Part shown: piece by piece, positions 16,919 through 24,954 of the stretch
Numbering within the stretch: position 1 is the stretch's first letter
Layout: each line of letters opens with the position of its first letter
Assembly (NCBI GenBank): GCA_031459615.1
Contig: JAVKIE010000012.1
Span: forward strand, 1 to 64,000
From: Calidihabitans tengchongensis
Lineage (GTDB): Bacteria > Sysuimicrobiota > Sysuimicrobiia > Sysuimicrobiales > Kaftiobacteriaceae
DNA: 64,000 nucleotides
Direction: 5' to 3'
Notes under the pieces: model-generated
Told to the model about the DNA's origin: nothing
Database searches by the model: none
The model's input: the letters and a program-made list of their open reading frames with translations, nothing else
Program-made: the position numbers and the translations under genes

Positions 16919-17704
16919 CTACTGATGCAGGATCTTCGACAGAAACTGGCGCGTGCGGGGGTGGGTGGGAGCGGTGAAGAAGTGCTCGGGGGGACCCTCT
17001 TCCACGATGACCCCTTCGTCCATGAAGACCATGCGGTCGGCCACCTCGCGGGCAAACCCCATCTCGTGGGTGACCACGATCATCGTCATGCCGGCGTCCC
17101 GCGCCAGGCCCCGCATCACGTCCAGGACCTCCTGGATCATCTCCGGGTCCAGGGCGGAGGTCGGTTCGTCGAAGAGCATGATCTTGGGCTGCATGGCCAG
17201 CGCCCGGGCGATGGCCACCCGCTGCTGCTGGCCGCCCGACAGCTGGGCGGGATAGGCGTGGGCTTTCTCGGGGATGCCGACCCGCTCCAGCAGCTCCAGG
17301 GCGATGCGTTCGGCCCGCTCCCGGGGCCACCGGCGGACGACGAGGGGCGCCAGGGTGATGTTCTGCAGGGCCGTGAGGTGGGGGAACAGGTTGAACGACT
17401 GGAAGACCATGCCCACCTCGCTGCGCACGGCGTCGATGTTGCGCACGTCGTCGGTGAGCTCGATGCCGTCCACCACGATCCGTCCCCGCTGGTGGCTCTC
17501 CAGCCGGTTGATGCACCGGATCATGGTGGACTTGCCCGAGCCCGACGGGCCGGCCACCACCACCACCTCGCCCGGCCACACCTGGAGGTTGATCCCCCGC
17601 AGGACGTGCAGGCGGCCGAACCACTTGTGGACGTCCTCCAGGATGATGATGGGCTCGCCGGTCCGCGGCGGCGGTGTGTGCACCCGGTCCTGGGTCATCG
17701 ACAT
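16919..17704 (-). CDS. aapP: polar amino acid ABC transporter ATPase (AapP/GlnQ type)
   Basis: This is the ATP-hydrolysing subunit of an amino acid importer. Its 261 residues hold Walker A GPSGSGKST, the Q-loop region MVFQSFNLFPH, signature LSGGQQQRVAIARA, Walker B IMLFDEPTSALD and the switch HEMGFAREVADR. The start MSMTQDRV gives a short unstructured lead before IIILEDVHKWFG. It is the last gene of aapJ-Q-M-P, 42 bases after the permease. It is the only polar amino acid ATPase in this window and could also energise the ATPase-less permease at 51633. Confidence 0.93.
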   Translation of the reverse strand: MSMTQDRVHTPPPRTGEPIIILEDVHKWFGRLHVLRGINLQVWPGEVVVVAGPSGSGKSTMIRCINRLESHQRGRIVVDGIELTDDVRNIDAVRSEVGMVFQSFNLFPHLTALQNITLAPLVVRRWPRERAERIALELLERVGIPEKAHAYPAQLSGGQQQRVAIARALAMQPKIMLFDEPTSALDPEMIQEVLDVMRGLARDAGMTMIVVTHEMGFAREVADRMVFMDEGVIVEEGPPEHFFTAPTHPRTRQFLSKILHQ

Positions 17705-17746
17705 GGACCTCTCCTCATCTTCAGTATAGCCCGGAGCCGGCCGCCC

Positions 17747-18763
17747 TCACCGCTCGCCCAGCCCCATGGCCTTCTCCAGCCGGCGGCTGGCGGCCGAGAG
17801 GATCGAGGTGAAGGCGAAGTACACCACCAGCAGGAAGACGTACACCTCCTGCACGTCGTGGAGATACCGGGTGATGGCCAGCAGCGCCCGCCCGGTCCCC
17901 ACCAGCTCGCTGAGGCCGATGATGACCGCCAGGGACGTGTCCTTGAACAGGCTGATGAACTGTCCCACCAGGGCGGGGATCATGTTCGTGATGGCCTGGG
18001 GGAGGACCACGGTGCGCATGGTCTGCCACCCGCTCAGCCCCAGGGCGCGGGCCGCCTCCACCTGTCCCCGGGATACCGACTGGATGCCTCCGCGGACGAT
18101 CTCGGCCACGTAGGCCGAGGTGAACACGGTCATGGCCACCATGGCCCGCTGGACCCGGCTCAGGGCGTCCCCCGACACCAGGGTCACGAACACCGAAAAC
18201 CACAGGAGGACGGTGATGAAGGGGACGCCGCGGATCACCTCGATGTACACCGTGGCCAGGGCGCGGACCACCGGCAGGCGGCTGACCCGACCGATACCGA
18301 CCACCACCCCGATGGGGAACGACGCCCCGATGGCCACCGCCGCCAGGAGCACGGTGAGGTACAGCCCCCCCACCTGGTCCAGCCGCACCGGCGACATCAC
18401 CCACCCCGCGCCCACCAGAACGCCGGCCCACGCCCCGGCCAGGCGCCGGCCGGCCACCCCCGCCCGCAGACCCAGGACGGTGAGCGCGGCCATGGCCACC
18501 ACCAGGCCGCCCGCCCAGTAGGCGCGCCAGACCAGTTCCACGGGCATCAGCCCCACCAGCCAGAAGCGCAGGTTCTCGGTGACCACCGCCCAGTGGGCGC
18601 GGGCCGCCCACCGGGCCACCGAGGCCGCGGCGGCCAGGACGCCGGCGGCGGTGAGCACCGTCAGCAGGGAGTTGGCCACCCCGTCGAAGAGGTTGCGGCG
18701 GGCCCACTCCCGGACCGTCAGCCGCTCCGCCGGCGCAGCCAGGACATCGGCGCGCGTCGCCAC
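17747..18763 (-). CDS. aapM: amino acid ABC transporter permease (AapM type)
   Basis: This inner membrane permease of 338 residues has two extra N-terminal membrane segments before the conserved core. The core carries the HisMQ-type loop EAARALGLSGWQTMRTVVLPQAI that contacts the ATPase. Segments near the end (SLFKDTSLAVIIGLSELVGTGRALL) fit the AapM subgroup. It sits 10 bases after aapQ. The substrate is probably one or several L-amino acids with broad specificity, as for Aap/Bzt systems, but that cannot be read directly. Confidence 0.92.
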   Translation of the reverse strand: MATRADVLAAPAERLTVREWARRNLFDGVANSLLTVLTAAGVLAAAASVARWAARAHWAVVTENLRFWLVGLMPVELVWRAYWAGGLVVAMAALTVLGLRAGVAGRRLAGAWAGVLVGAGWVMSPVRLDQVGGLYLTVLLAAVAIGASFPIGVVVGIGRVSRLPVVRALATVYIEVIRGVPFITVLLWFSVFVTLVSGDALSRVQRAMVAMTVFTSAYVAEIVRGGIQSVSRGQVEAARALGLSGWQTMRTVVLPQAITNMIPALVGQFISLFKDTSLAVIIGLSELVGTGRALLAITRYLHDVQEVYVFLLVVYFAFTSILSAASRRLEKAMGLGER

Positions 18764-18773
18764 GGACGGCTCC

Positions 18774-19820
18774 CTACAGGGTGCCCGGCAGCGCCAGCCG
18801 GGCCCGCACCAGGTTCAGCGCGGCGGCGATGCTCAGGGACAGGGCCAGGTAGGCCAGGGTCACCACGGTGAACGCCTCCAGGGAGCGGAACGACTGGCTG
18901 CTGACCGTGTTGGCGGCGGTCAGCAGCTCGGCGTAGCCGATCCCGATGGCCAGACTGCTGTTCTTGGTCAGGTTCAGGAACTGGTTGCCCAGGGGCGGGA
19001 TGACGATGCGGAAGGCCTGGGGCAGGACCACGTGGCGCAGCGCCTGCCCGTAGGTGAGCCCCAGGCTGCGGGCCGCCTCCATCTGTCCCCGGGGCACCGC
19101 CAGGATGCCGCCCCGCACGATCTCGCCGATGAACGCCGAGGTGTACACCGCCAGGCCGATGACCAGGGCGGCCAGTTCCGGAGGGAGCTGGTAGCCGCCG
19201 TCCACCACCAGGCGTCCGAACCGCTCCACCACCTGCCCGCCCACCGCCAGCCCCGAGTTGGTCAGCGTCACCGGGCCCGCCCGCAGCGGCGGGCGGGCCG
19301 GCGAGCCGTCGGGCAGCTGCAGGAAGACGGCAAAGTACCAGAAAAACAGCTGGACCAGCAGCGGGGTGTTGCGCAGGGCTTCCACGTAGGCCAGGCTCAG
19401 CCGCGCGACCAGCCAGTTGCGGGACAGGCGGGCCACCCCCACCAGGACGCCCAGGGCCGTGGCCAGGACGATGCCCACCACCGCGACCTGCACGGTGTTG
19501 AACAGGCCGGCGATGATGGCCTCGGCGTTGCTGTCGGTGGGCTCGAAGGGCTTGAGATGCAGGGTCTGCAGGTCCAGGGTGACCGTGAGGGCGGACAGCT
19601 CAAAACCGGCCGGCTGAGTGAAGACCCCCCAGTCCAGACGGATGTTCTGACGGGCGAAGCTGGCCCGCAGGGCGAGGGTGGCGGCCCACAGGCCTCCCGC
19701 CACGGCCGCGAGGACGACCACCTGGGCGGCCGCGGCCAGGATGCGGGCGTTCCGCCACGGGGGCGGGCCGGCCCGCCGCGAGGGGGGAGTTGCCTGTCTG
19801 TCCGGTGTGGGTTGCCGCAT
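18774..19820 (-). CDS. aapQ: amino acid ABC transporter permease (AapQ type)
   Basis: The partner permease (348 aa) has a hydrophobic segment at about 27-48 (ILAAAAQVVVLAAVAGGLW), a large periplasmic part with TQPAGFELS and LTNSGLAVGG typical of AapQ, and the ATPase-contact loop MEAARSLGLTYGQALRHVVLPQAFRIVIPPLGNQFLNLTKNSSLA. The first 22 residues are polar and proline-rich. About 220 bases with a long direct repeat lie between the upstream aapJ and this gene. Confidence 0.92.
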   Translation of the reverse strand: MRQPTPDRQATPPSRRAGPPPWRNARILAAAAQVVVLAAVAGGLWAATLALRASFARQNIRLDWGVFTQPAGFELSALTVTLDLQTLHLKPFEPTDSNAEAIIAGLFNTVQVAVVGIVLATALGVLVGVARLSRNWLVARLSLAYVEALRNTPLLVQLFFWYFAVFLQLPDGSPARPPLRAGPVTLTNSGLAVGGQVVERFGRLVVDGGYQLPPELAALVIGLAVYTSAFIGEIVRGGILAVPRGQMEAARSLGLTYGQALRHVVLPQAFRIVIPPLGNQFLNLTKNSSLAIGIGYAELLTAANTVSSQSFRSLEAFTVVTLAYLALSLSIAAALNLVRARLALPGTL

Positions 19821-19875
19821 ACCTGGATCCGGTAGCGGGCGGGCTCCGGCCTGCTGGAGCCCGCCCGCCTCATCG

Positions 19876-20038
19876 GCCCCTCACCCTGCCCTCTCCCCAC
19901 CGGGGAGAAGGGAACAGGGTAGGCCGCTACCGCGGCCTTGACATGCGGAGCGCTCCGCCTTCGATCGTAACTCCTCCCCCTCACCCTGCCCTCTCCCCAC
20001 CCGGGAGAGGGGAATAAGGTAGGCCGCTACCGCGGCCT
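19876..20038. repeat. two direct copies of a ~63-base repeat between aapJ and aapQ
   Basis: Copy 1 spans about 19878-19939 and copy 2 about 19978-20039. Each runs CCTCACCCTGCCCTCTCCCC, a short inverted repeat around CCGGGGAGA or CCCGGGAGAGGG, then AGGTAGGCCGCTACCGCGGCC. They differ at only a few positions. Each holds two hairpins (GGGGAG with CTCCCC, and GGCCGC around GCGGCC). Copy 2 abuts the aapJ stop codon. The CCTCACCCT...CTCTCCCC type is a widespread bacterial intergenic element; 40 bases of unique DNA separate the copies. Confidence 0.85.
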
Positions 20039-21049
20039 TTACCTAAAGGGGCGGCTGGTCATGGCCCCGCCCCGGCTGGCCAGGTCGTTGCGGGTCCCCG
20101 CGCGGGTGATGGCCGTCTTCTGGCGGGGACCAAAGTAGCGGTCGTAGATCTCCCCGTAGTTGCCCACCAGCCGCAGGACCCGCAGCATCGCCCCGCCCTT
20201 CGCCTCCAGGAAGTTCTTGGCCACCGGGTCGCGGCCCGACAGCTCGGCCAGCCGGGCGGCGTCGCGGGCGACGGCCTGGGTGATGCCCAGTTCCTCGCCC
20301 AGAATCACGCCCCAGACGGTCCAGTTCACCACGTCGGCCCACTTGGAGTCGTTCTCCTGGTACATGGGGGCCAGCGGCTCGTCGCTGAACTCTTTGCCCA
20401 CGATCTTGAAGTCCGCCGGGTTGGGGGCCGTCGACCGGAAGGCCGTCAGCTGGCTCGCGTCGGTGGTGAACACGTCGCACCGGCCCGCCACCAGACCGTC
20501 AAACGCCTGCTTGGCCTCGGCAAAGGTGATGAGCTGGAACCGGAACCCCCGCTGGCGCATCTGGTCCGTGATGTTCCGCTCGCTGGTGGTACCCGAGTGG
20601 ACGCAGATCCGGGCGCCGTTGAGGTCGTCCAGCCCGGCGATCCGCGAAGCGGCGCGCACCAGCAGCCGCTGGCCGTCGTAGAAGGTCACGGGTCCGAAGT
20701 CCACCTGGTCGTCCCGGCTGATGGTGACGGTGGTGGTGCGGAACACCACGTCCACCGCGCCGGACACCACGGCCGGAATGCGGTTGGCCGAGGTGAGGTT
20801 GACGAACTCCACATCGGGGACGTCCACAAACGCGGCCACGGCCCAGCAGAAGTCGGCGTCGAATCCCACCATGCGGCCGGAGACCGGATCCGGGAACGAG
20901 AACCCGGGGGTGGCGCCGGAGACGCCGCAGATCAGCTTGCCCCGGGCGCGGACCATGTCCACCCGGGTGCGGGGCTGGGCCAGCGCCGTGTACGAGACCG
21001 CGGCCACCGTGAGGGCCACGGCCAGCAGATAGGCCACACCTCTGCGCAC
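20039..21049 (-). CDS. aapJ: amino acid ABC transporter substrate-binding protein (AapJ type)
   Basis: The 336-residue protein begins with a signal peptide (RRGVAYLLAVALTVAAVSYTALA, cleavage near 24). It is a type 2 periplasmic binding protein with family blocks GKLICGVSGATPGFSFPD, GFDADFCWAVAAFVF-like segments, and GARICVHSGTTSERN. The GTG start at 21049 is fixed by GGAGGTGGAAGC just upstream. It delivers amino acids to AapQM. First gene of the aap operon, with no convincing promoter visible in the 130 bases before it. Confidence 0.93.
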   Translation of the reverse strand: MRRGVAYLLAVALTVAAVSYTALAQPRTRVDMVRARGKLICGVSGATPGFSFPDPVSGRMVGFDADFCWAVAAFVDVPDVEFVNLTSANRIPAVVSGAVDVVFRTTTVTISRDDQVDFGPVTFYDGQRLLVRAASRIAGLDDLNGARICVHSGTTSERNITDQMRQRGFRFQLITFAEAKQAFDGLVAGRCDVFTTDASQLTAFRSTAPNPADFKIVGKEFSDEPLAPMYQENDSKWADVVNWTVWGVILGEELGITQAVARDAARLAELSGRDPVAKNFLEAKGGAMLRVLRLVGNYGEIYDRYFGPRQKTAITRAGTRNDLASRGGAMTSRPFR

Positions 21050-21180
21050 GCTTCCACCTCCCCGTAGGTCGCCGGAACGCCGCACCGGACCCTGCGCGGA
21101 TGTGGCCGACCTCACCCGATCCGGCCCCGGCGCCCTGCGGCTACTTTCCACGCCGCGCGGCCGTCCCCCTGTGGAGCCCG

Positions 21181-21669
21181 CTACGGTCGGGGCGGGCCGG
21201 ACCGCCGGACGACGAGCAGGCCCGCGGCTCCGCCGGCGACCGCCACGGCGGCCAGGATCCGGGCCCAGCGCTCCGCCGCCCCGGGGGCGAGGCCCGCCGC
21301 CGTGCCCAGGGGCGGCCCCAGGACGAGGACCCCCGCAACGGCCGCCGCGGCCGAGACCACCACCACCGCGGCGGCGGCCACGTCTTTGGCCACCCGGGCC
21401 AGCTCGTGGCGGTTGCGCTGCACGAGCAGGTCCACCACCACCTCCAGGGCCGTGTTGAGCAGCTCCGCGGCCAGGACGGCCGCCATCGCCAGGACCACCA
21501 CGGCGGCCTGCAGCGACGGCAGGCGCAGCCACGCCGCCACGACCGTCACGGCGGCGGCCAGGACCAGCTGTACGCGGAACGTGCGCTGGGTGGCCACGGC
21601 GTGGCGCAGCCCGTCCCAGGCGTGGGCGAAGGCCTGGCGCAGGGTGCGCCGGGACGCCGGCTCCCTCAC
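21181..21669 (-). CDS. dgkA: diacylglycerol/undecaprenol kinase family protein
   Basis: The Gram-positive DgkA type phosphorylates undecaprenol, feeding the lipid carrier cycle of the wall. The catalytic stretch AAELLNTALEVVVDLL (about residues 65-80) and HELARVAKDVAAAAV match the family, with three main membrane segments. The sequence after about 105 adds another hydrophobic part (ILAAVAVAGGAAGLLVV). The GTG start at 21669 overlaps the ybeY stop as GTGA. It ends the pgpH-ybeY-dgkA block. Confidence 0.9.
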   Translation of the reverse strand: MREPASRRTLRQAFAHAWDGLRHAVATQRTFRVQLVLAAAVTVVAAWLRLPSLQAAVVVLAMAAVLAAELLNTALEVVVDLLVQRNRHELARVAKDVAAAAVVVVSAAAAVAGVLVLGPPLGTAAGLAPGAAERWARILAAVAVAGGAAGLLVVRRSGPPRP

Positions 21670-22103
21670 CCCCGCACCTCGATGCCGATCTCCCGCAGGA
21701 GCCGGCGCTGGAGGCGGTCCATCCGCGCGGCGTCGGTCCGGCGGCGGTCGTCGTACCCCAGCAGGTGCAGCACCCCGTGGGCGGCCAGCAGGGCCAGTTC
21801 CGCCGCGGGAGGATGCCCCGCCCGGCGCGCCTGCGCGCGGGCCCGGTCCACCGAGATCACCACCTCCCCCAGCCACCGGACCCCGCGGGAAGGTCCGGGT
21901 TCCGCGCCGCCGGGAAACGACAGGACGTCGGTGGCCCTGTCTGCCCCCAGGTACCGGCGGTGCAGGCGGCGGATCTCCCGGTCCCCGACCAGGGCCACGT
22001 CCACCCGCACTCCCGGAGGATGCCGGCGGCGGCCGAGCACATGGCGCACCACCCGGCGGACCAGGCGCACCCACCGGGGCGACACCGTGACCCGGGCGAC
22101 CAC
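21666..22103 (-). CDS. ybeY: endoribonuclease YbeY, altered metal motif
   Basis: YbeY is a metal-dependent RNase needed for 16S rRNA 3'-end maturation and ribosome quality control. The family block RATDVLSFPGG and the motif HGVLHLLGYDD are present. The normal zinc motif is H-x3-H-x5-H; here it reads His109, His113 and Asp119, the third histidine being replaced. Aspartate can bind zinc, so activity is possible. The start is uncertain: GTG 22103 gives the usual length (145 aa) but lacks a clear ribosome site, and the frame stays open upstream. It overlaps dgkA by 4 bases. Confidence 0.85.
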   Translation of the reverse strand: MVARVTVSPRWVRLVRRVVRHVLGRRRHPPGVRVDVALVGDREIRRLHRRYLGADRATDVLSFPGGAEPGPSRGVRWLGEVVISVDRARAQARRAGHPPAAELALLAAHGVLHLLGYDDRRRTDAARMDRLQRRLLREIGIEVRG

Positions 22104-22273
22104 CCCGACCGTGGCGGAGCGGCGAGGCCGACCGGCCGGTGCCCTCCCGTCCCGCCGTGACCTGCGCGATCGTCGGGAACCCCGCACCTGCACGTTCTGT
22201 CCCCCCGCGCACTCCTGTGGGGGTGGCGCCGGAGCGGCGCGCGATGCCCGCCTGCACCCCGGACCGCGCGCTC

Positions 22274-24382
22274 TCAGCGCACCGACGCCGGCCGGTCCCG
22301 GGCGCCCGTCCGGAGGTCGCGCTCGAGCTCCGGATACTCCACCCGGGGGTGGAACATGGTGGCCAGCAGGCGGACGAACACCCGGGCGATGGCGTCCAGG
22401 TCCCGGAAGGTGAGGTCGCACTGGTCCAGCTGGCCGTCGTCCAGCTTCTCCCGGATGATGCGCCGGACCGTCTGCTCGATGCGGTCGGGCGTGGGGCGGG
22501 TCAGCGCCCGGGTGGCGCCTTCCACCGCGTCGGCCAGCATCACGATGGCGGTCTCGCGGGTCTGGGGCTTGGGACCGTCGTACCGGAAGACGTCTTCGGA
22601 GACCGAATCACCCCTCTGCACCGCCTGGTGGTAGAAGTATGCCATCAGGTTGGTCCCGTGGTGCTGGGCGATGAAGTCGGCCACCTGGGAGGGCAGCCGG
22701 TACTCCCGGGCGTACTCCAGCCCGTCCCGCACGTGGGACAGGACCGTGAGCGCCGACAGGCTGGGGGTCATGCGGTCGTGGGGGTTGTCCAGGCCCGCCT
22801 GGTTCTCGACGAAGAACGCCGGGCGGCGGATCTTGCCCACGTCGTGGTAGTACGCCCCCACCCGCACCAGCAGGCTGTCGGCCCCCACCGCTTCGGCGGC
22901 CGCCTCCGCCAGGTTGGCGACGATCAGGCTGTGGTGGTAGGTCCCCGGCGCCTCGACCTGCAGCCGGCGCAGCAGGGGGTGGCTGGGGTTGCTCAGTTCC
23001 AGCAGCTTGATGGGTGTGACCAGGCCGAACAGGTGCTCCAGATACGGCAGGGTGCCGATGGTGATGATGCCCGCCAGGACCCCATGCCCCAGGGCGTGGG
23101 CCATCTCGGCGACCATGTCGGGGTACCACGGCAGCTGGTCACCCAGGGTCAGGGCGGCCGCCACCAGGGCGCTGGCGACTCCCATCCACACGCCGGCCAC
23201 CACGAGGTCGGTACGGTGGCTGATCCGCTTGAGGGCGTAGACCCCGGCGGTGGAGCCCACGAAGGTGACCACGCCCAGGCGTACGTCGCCCCCGGCCACG
23301 GTGGACACCAGCAGGGCGATGACCGCCGCGGTGTACAGGGCCAGGCGCGGCCGCAGGAGGACGGCGATGAGCATGACGCCCGCACCGGTGGGGATGAGGT
23401 AGGGATTCACCCGGCCGATCAGCAGGCGCGCCATGGCCACCGTCAGGGCCACGGCCAGGCTCCACACCAGGAGCAGGCGGTCCTGGGCCCAGATGTCGGG
23501 CTGGAACTGGCGGATGTAGGCGCCGCTGACCACCAGCAGCAGGAGCACCATCAGGGCCGCCCCCACCGGACGCTGCCACGACAGGGGCGCCCGCACCAGG
23601 CCCAGCGCGGTCAGCTTCTGCATGTGGGCCTCGGTCACCACCTCGCCCCGGCGGACCACCACCTCCCCCCGGAGGATGCGGGTGGTCACCGGGACGACCT
23701 CCTCCATGGCCCGGCGGCGCAGCGCCTGGGTGGCGGCCAGGTCCACGGTGAGGCTGGGCTGCAGGGCTGCCAGCGCCACGGAGCTGGCCAGGGTCATGGT
23801 GCGCCCGGCGATGGGCACCGCCCGGATGGCGGACCGCACCTGGTCCTGGGCCCGCGGGAGGTCCTCCGGCCGCACCCCCTCCTCCATCACCCGCGCCACC
23901 GCCTGCTCGGCGGTGGCGCGGGCCACCGCCAGCGAGGGGGCGTCCAGGGTGAGGGCGGCCAGGACCGCGGGATCGTCCAGGGAGACCGGCGCCTGCTGCC
24001 GCAGCATCGCAGCCCGCTCGGCGAAACTGAGGCCGCCGACGCCGCGGGCCCGGTCGATGGCGGCAAACGTCCGGGCGATCGTCTCCCGGGCCCTGTCGGT
24101 CGCCTCGGGCGACAGGCGCGTCACCGGCCGGATCGCCGCCGCCGCCTCCCGGCGCAGGGCCTCGGTCCGGACGCGGTCCACGAACTCGACGCTGCGGGGA
24201 GCCTCCACATCCCGGGGGCTGACCTGCCCCACCCGCAGTTCCAGCCGGGGGGCCAGGTACTGGAGCCCGGTGGCCAGCGCCAGGGCCACGAAGGTCGCCG
24301 CGCCGATGACAGTCTTCCGCAACGGCGCCCGCGCCTCGCGCCAGGCCCTGCGCAGCCCCCGGGCGGTCGGAGTGATGGCCAT
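22274..24382 (-). CDS. pgpH: cyclic-di-AMP phosphodiesterase, 7TM-HD family
   Basis: PgpH hydrolyses cyclic di-AMP, a regulator of potassium and turgor. The 702 residues show an N-terminal membrane anchor (TVIGAATFVALALATGL), a large extracellular 7TMR-HDED domain (about 45-290), seven membrane segments (about 290-490) and a cytosolic HD domain (about 500-690) with TYHHSLIVANLAEAA, the HD pair in YYHDVGKIRRP, and IAQHHGTNL. The start ATG 24382 is preferred; ATG 24421 in the same frame would add 13 residues. It precedes ybeY as in many Firmicutes, but phoH is not between them or upstream. Confidence 0.93.
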   Translation of the reverse strand: MAITPTARGLRRAWREARAPLRKTVIGAATFVALALATGLQYLAPRLELRVGQVSPRDVEAPRSVEFVDRVRTEALRREAAAAIRPVTRLSPEATDRARETIARTFAAIDRARGVGGLSFAERAAMLRQQAPVSLDDPAVLAALTLDAPSLAVARATAEQAVARVMEEGVRPEDLPRAQDQVRSAIRAVPIAGRTMTLASSVALAALQPSLTVDLAATQALRRRAMEEVVPVTTRILRGEVVVRRGEVVTEAHMQKLTALGLVRAPLSWQRPVGAALMVLLLLVVSGAYIRQFQPDIWAQDRLLLVWSLAVALTVAMARLLIGRVNPYLIPTGAGVMLIAVLLRPRLALYTAAVIALLVSTVAGGDVRLGVVTFVGSTAGVYALKRISHRTDLVVAGVWMGVASALVAAALTLGDQLPWYPDMVAEMAHALGHGVLAGIITIGTLPYLEHLFGLVTPIKLLELSNPSHPLLRRLQVEAPGTYHHSLIVANLAEAAAEAVGADSLLVRVGAYYHDVGKIRRPAFFVENQAGLDNPHDRMTPSLSALTVLSHVRDGLEYAREYRLPSQVADFIAQHHGTNLMAYFYHQAVQRGDSVSEDVFRYDGPKPQTRETAIVMLADAVEGATRALTRPTPDRIEQTVRRIIREKLDDGQLDQCDLTFRDLDAIARVFVRLLATMFHPRVEYPELERDLRTGARDRPASVR

Positions 24383-24447
24383 AGAGGAGGCCGCCCCCAC
24401 GGCGGGGGGCCACTGGTGCATTTTACCCCGGCCGCCACCCGCCCCTG

Positions 24448-24479
24448 CCTGACGGCGTCCCCCCTCGGGGGCCGTCAGG
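24448..24479 (-). terminator. hairpin over the argR stop codon, end of the arg operon
   Basis: CCTGACGGC and GCCGTCAGG pair perfectly around a C/G-rich inner stem, with the argR stop inside the 5' arm of the hairpin on the transcript. No T run follows, so it may be a weak or factor-assisted terminator, or a 3' end stabiliser. The next gene, pgpH, starts about 65 bases further on. Confidence 0.5.
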
Positions 24480-24954
24480 AGGGGACCAGGGCCCGCAGCC
24501 GGCGCAGGACCTCCCCGACGACCCCGCGGGAGCGGGGCACCACCAGGATCGTATCCTCCCCGGCCACCGTGCCCGCCACCTCGGGCCAGCGCACGTCGTC
24601 GATCGCCTGGGCCACCGGGGCCGCCCCTCCGGGAACGGTCTTGACAAGGATCAGGTCCATCGCCCGCTCCACCGAGGTGGCGAACTCGGCGCAGACTCCC
24701 CGCAGCCGGTCCAGGGTGCCCGGCGGGACAGGCGTGTCCGTCGGCAGGGCGTAGCGGTAGTGTCCTTCCGGGGTGGCCACCTTCACCAGGCCCAGGCGCT
24801 TGATGTCCCGGCTCACCGTGGCCTGGGTGACGCGGATTCCCCGGAGGCGGAGGGCGTGGACCAGCTCCTGCTGGGTCCGGACCTCCTGGGTGCGGACGAT
24901 CTCCCGGATCCGGGCGGCGCGCACCGCGGCCGTCCCTGCCCCGGGCGAGCTCAC
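24475..24954 (-). CDS. argR: arginine repressor
   Basis: ArgR is the arginine-sensing hexameric repressor/activator of arginine genes. The N-terminal winged helix (about 14-80: IREIVRTQEVRTQQELVHALRLRG, then VTQATVSRDIKRLGLVK) is followed by the C-terminal oligomerisation and arginine-binding domain (LILVKTVPGGAAPVAQAID, VAGTVAGEDTILVVPRS). The GTG start at 24954 overlaps the argH stop as GTGA. Its place as the last gene of its own target operon makes autoregulation likely, and a palindrome overlaps the operon promoter (32132-32145). Confidence 0.95.
   Translation of the reverse strand: MSSPGAGTAAVRAARIREIVRTQEVRTQQELVHALRLRGIRVTQATVSRDIKRLGLVKVATPEGHYRYALPTDTPVPPGTLDRLRGVCAEFATSVERAMDLILVKTVPGGAAPVAQAIDDVRWPEVAGTVAGEDTILVVPRSRGVVGEVLRRLRALVPS

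Noticed and set aside
17723..17728. TATACT box ahead of aapP as an internal promoter
   Set aside because: No -35 at suitable distance and the gene is within an obvious operon; chance match likely.
22139..24754. An 871-codon plus-strand open frame
   Set aside because: Antisense to pgpH and argR, which are unambiguous; no family features.
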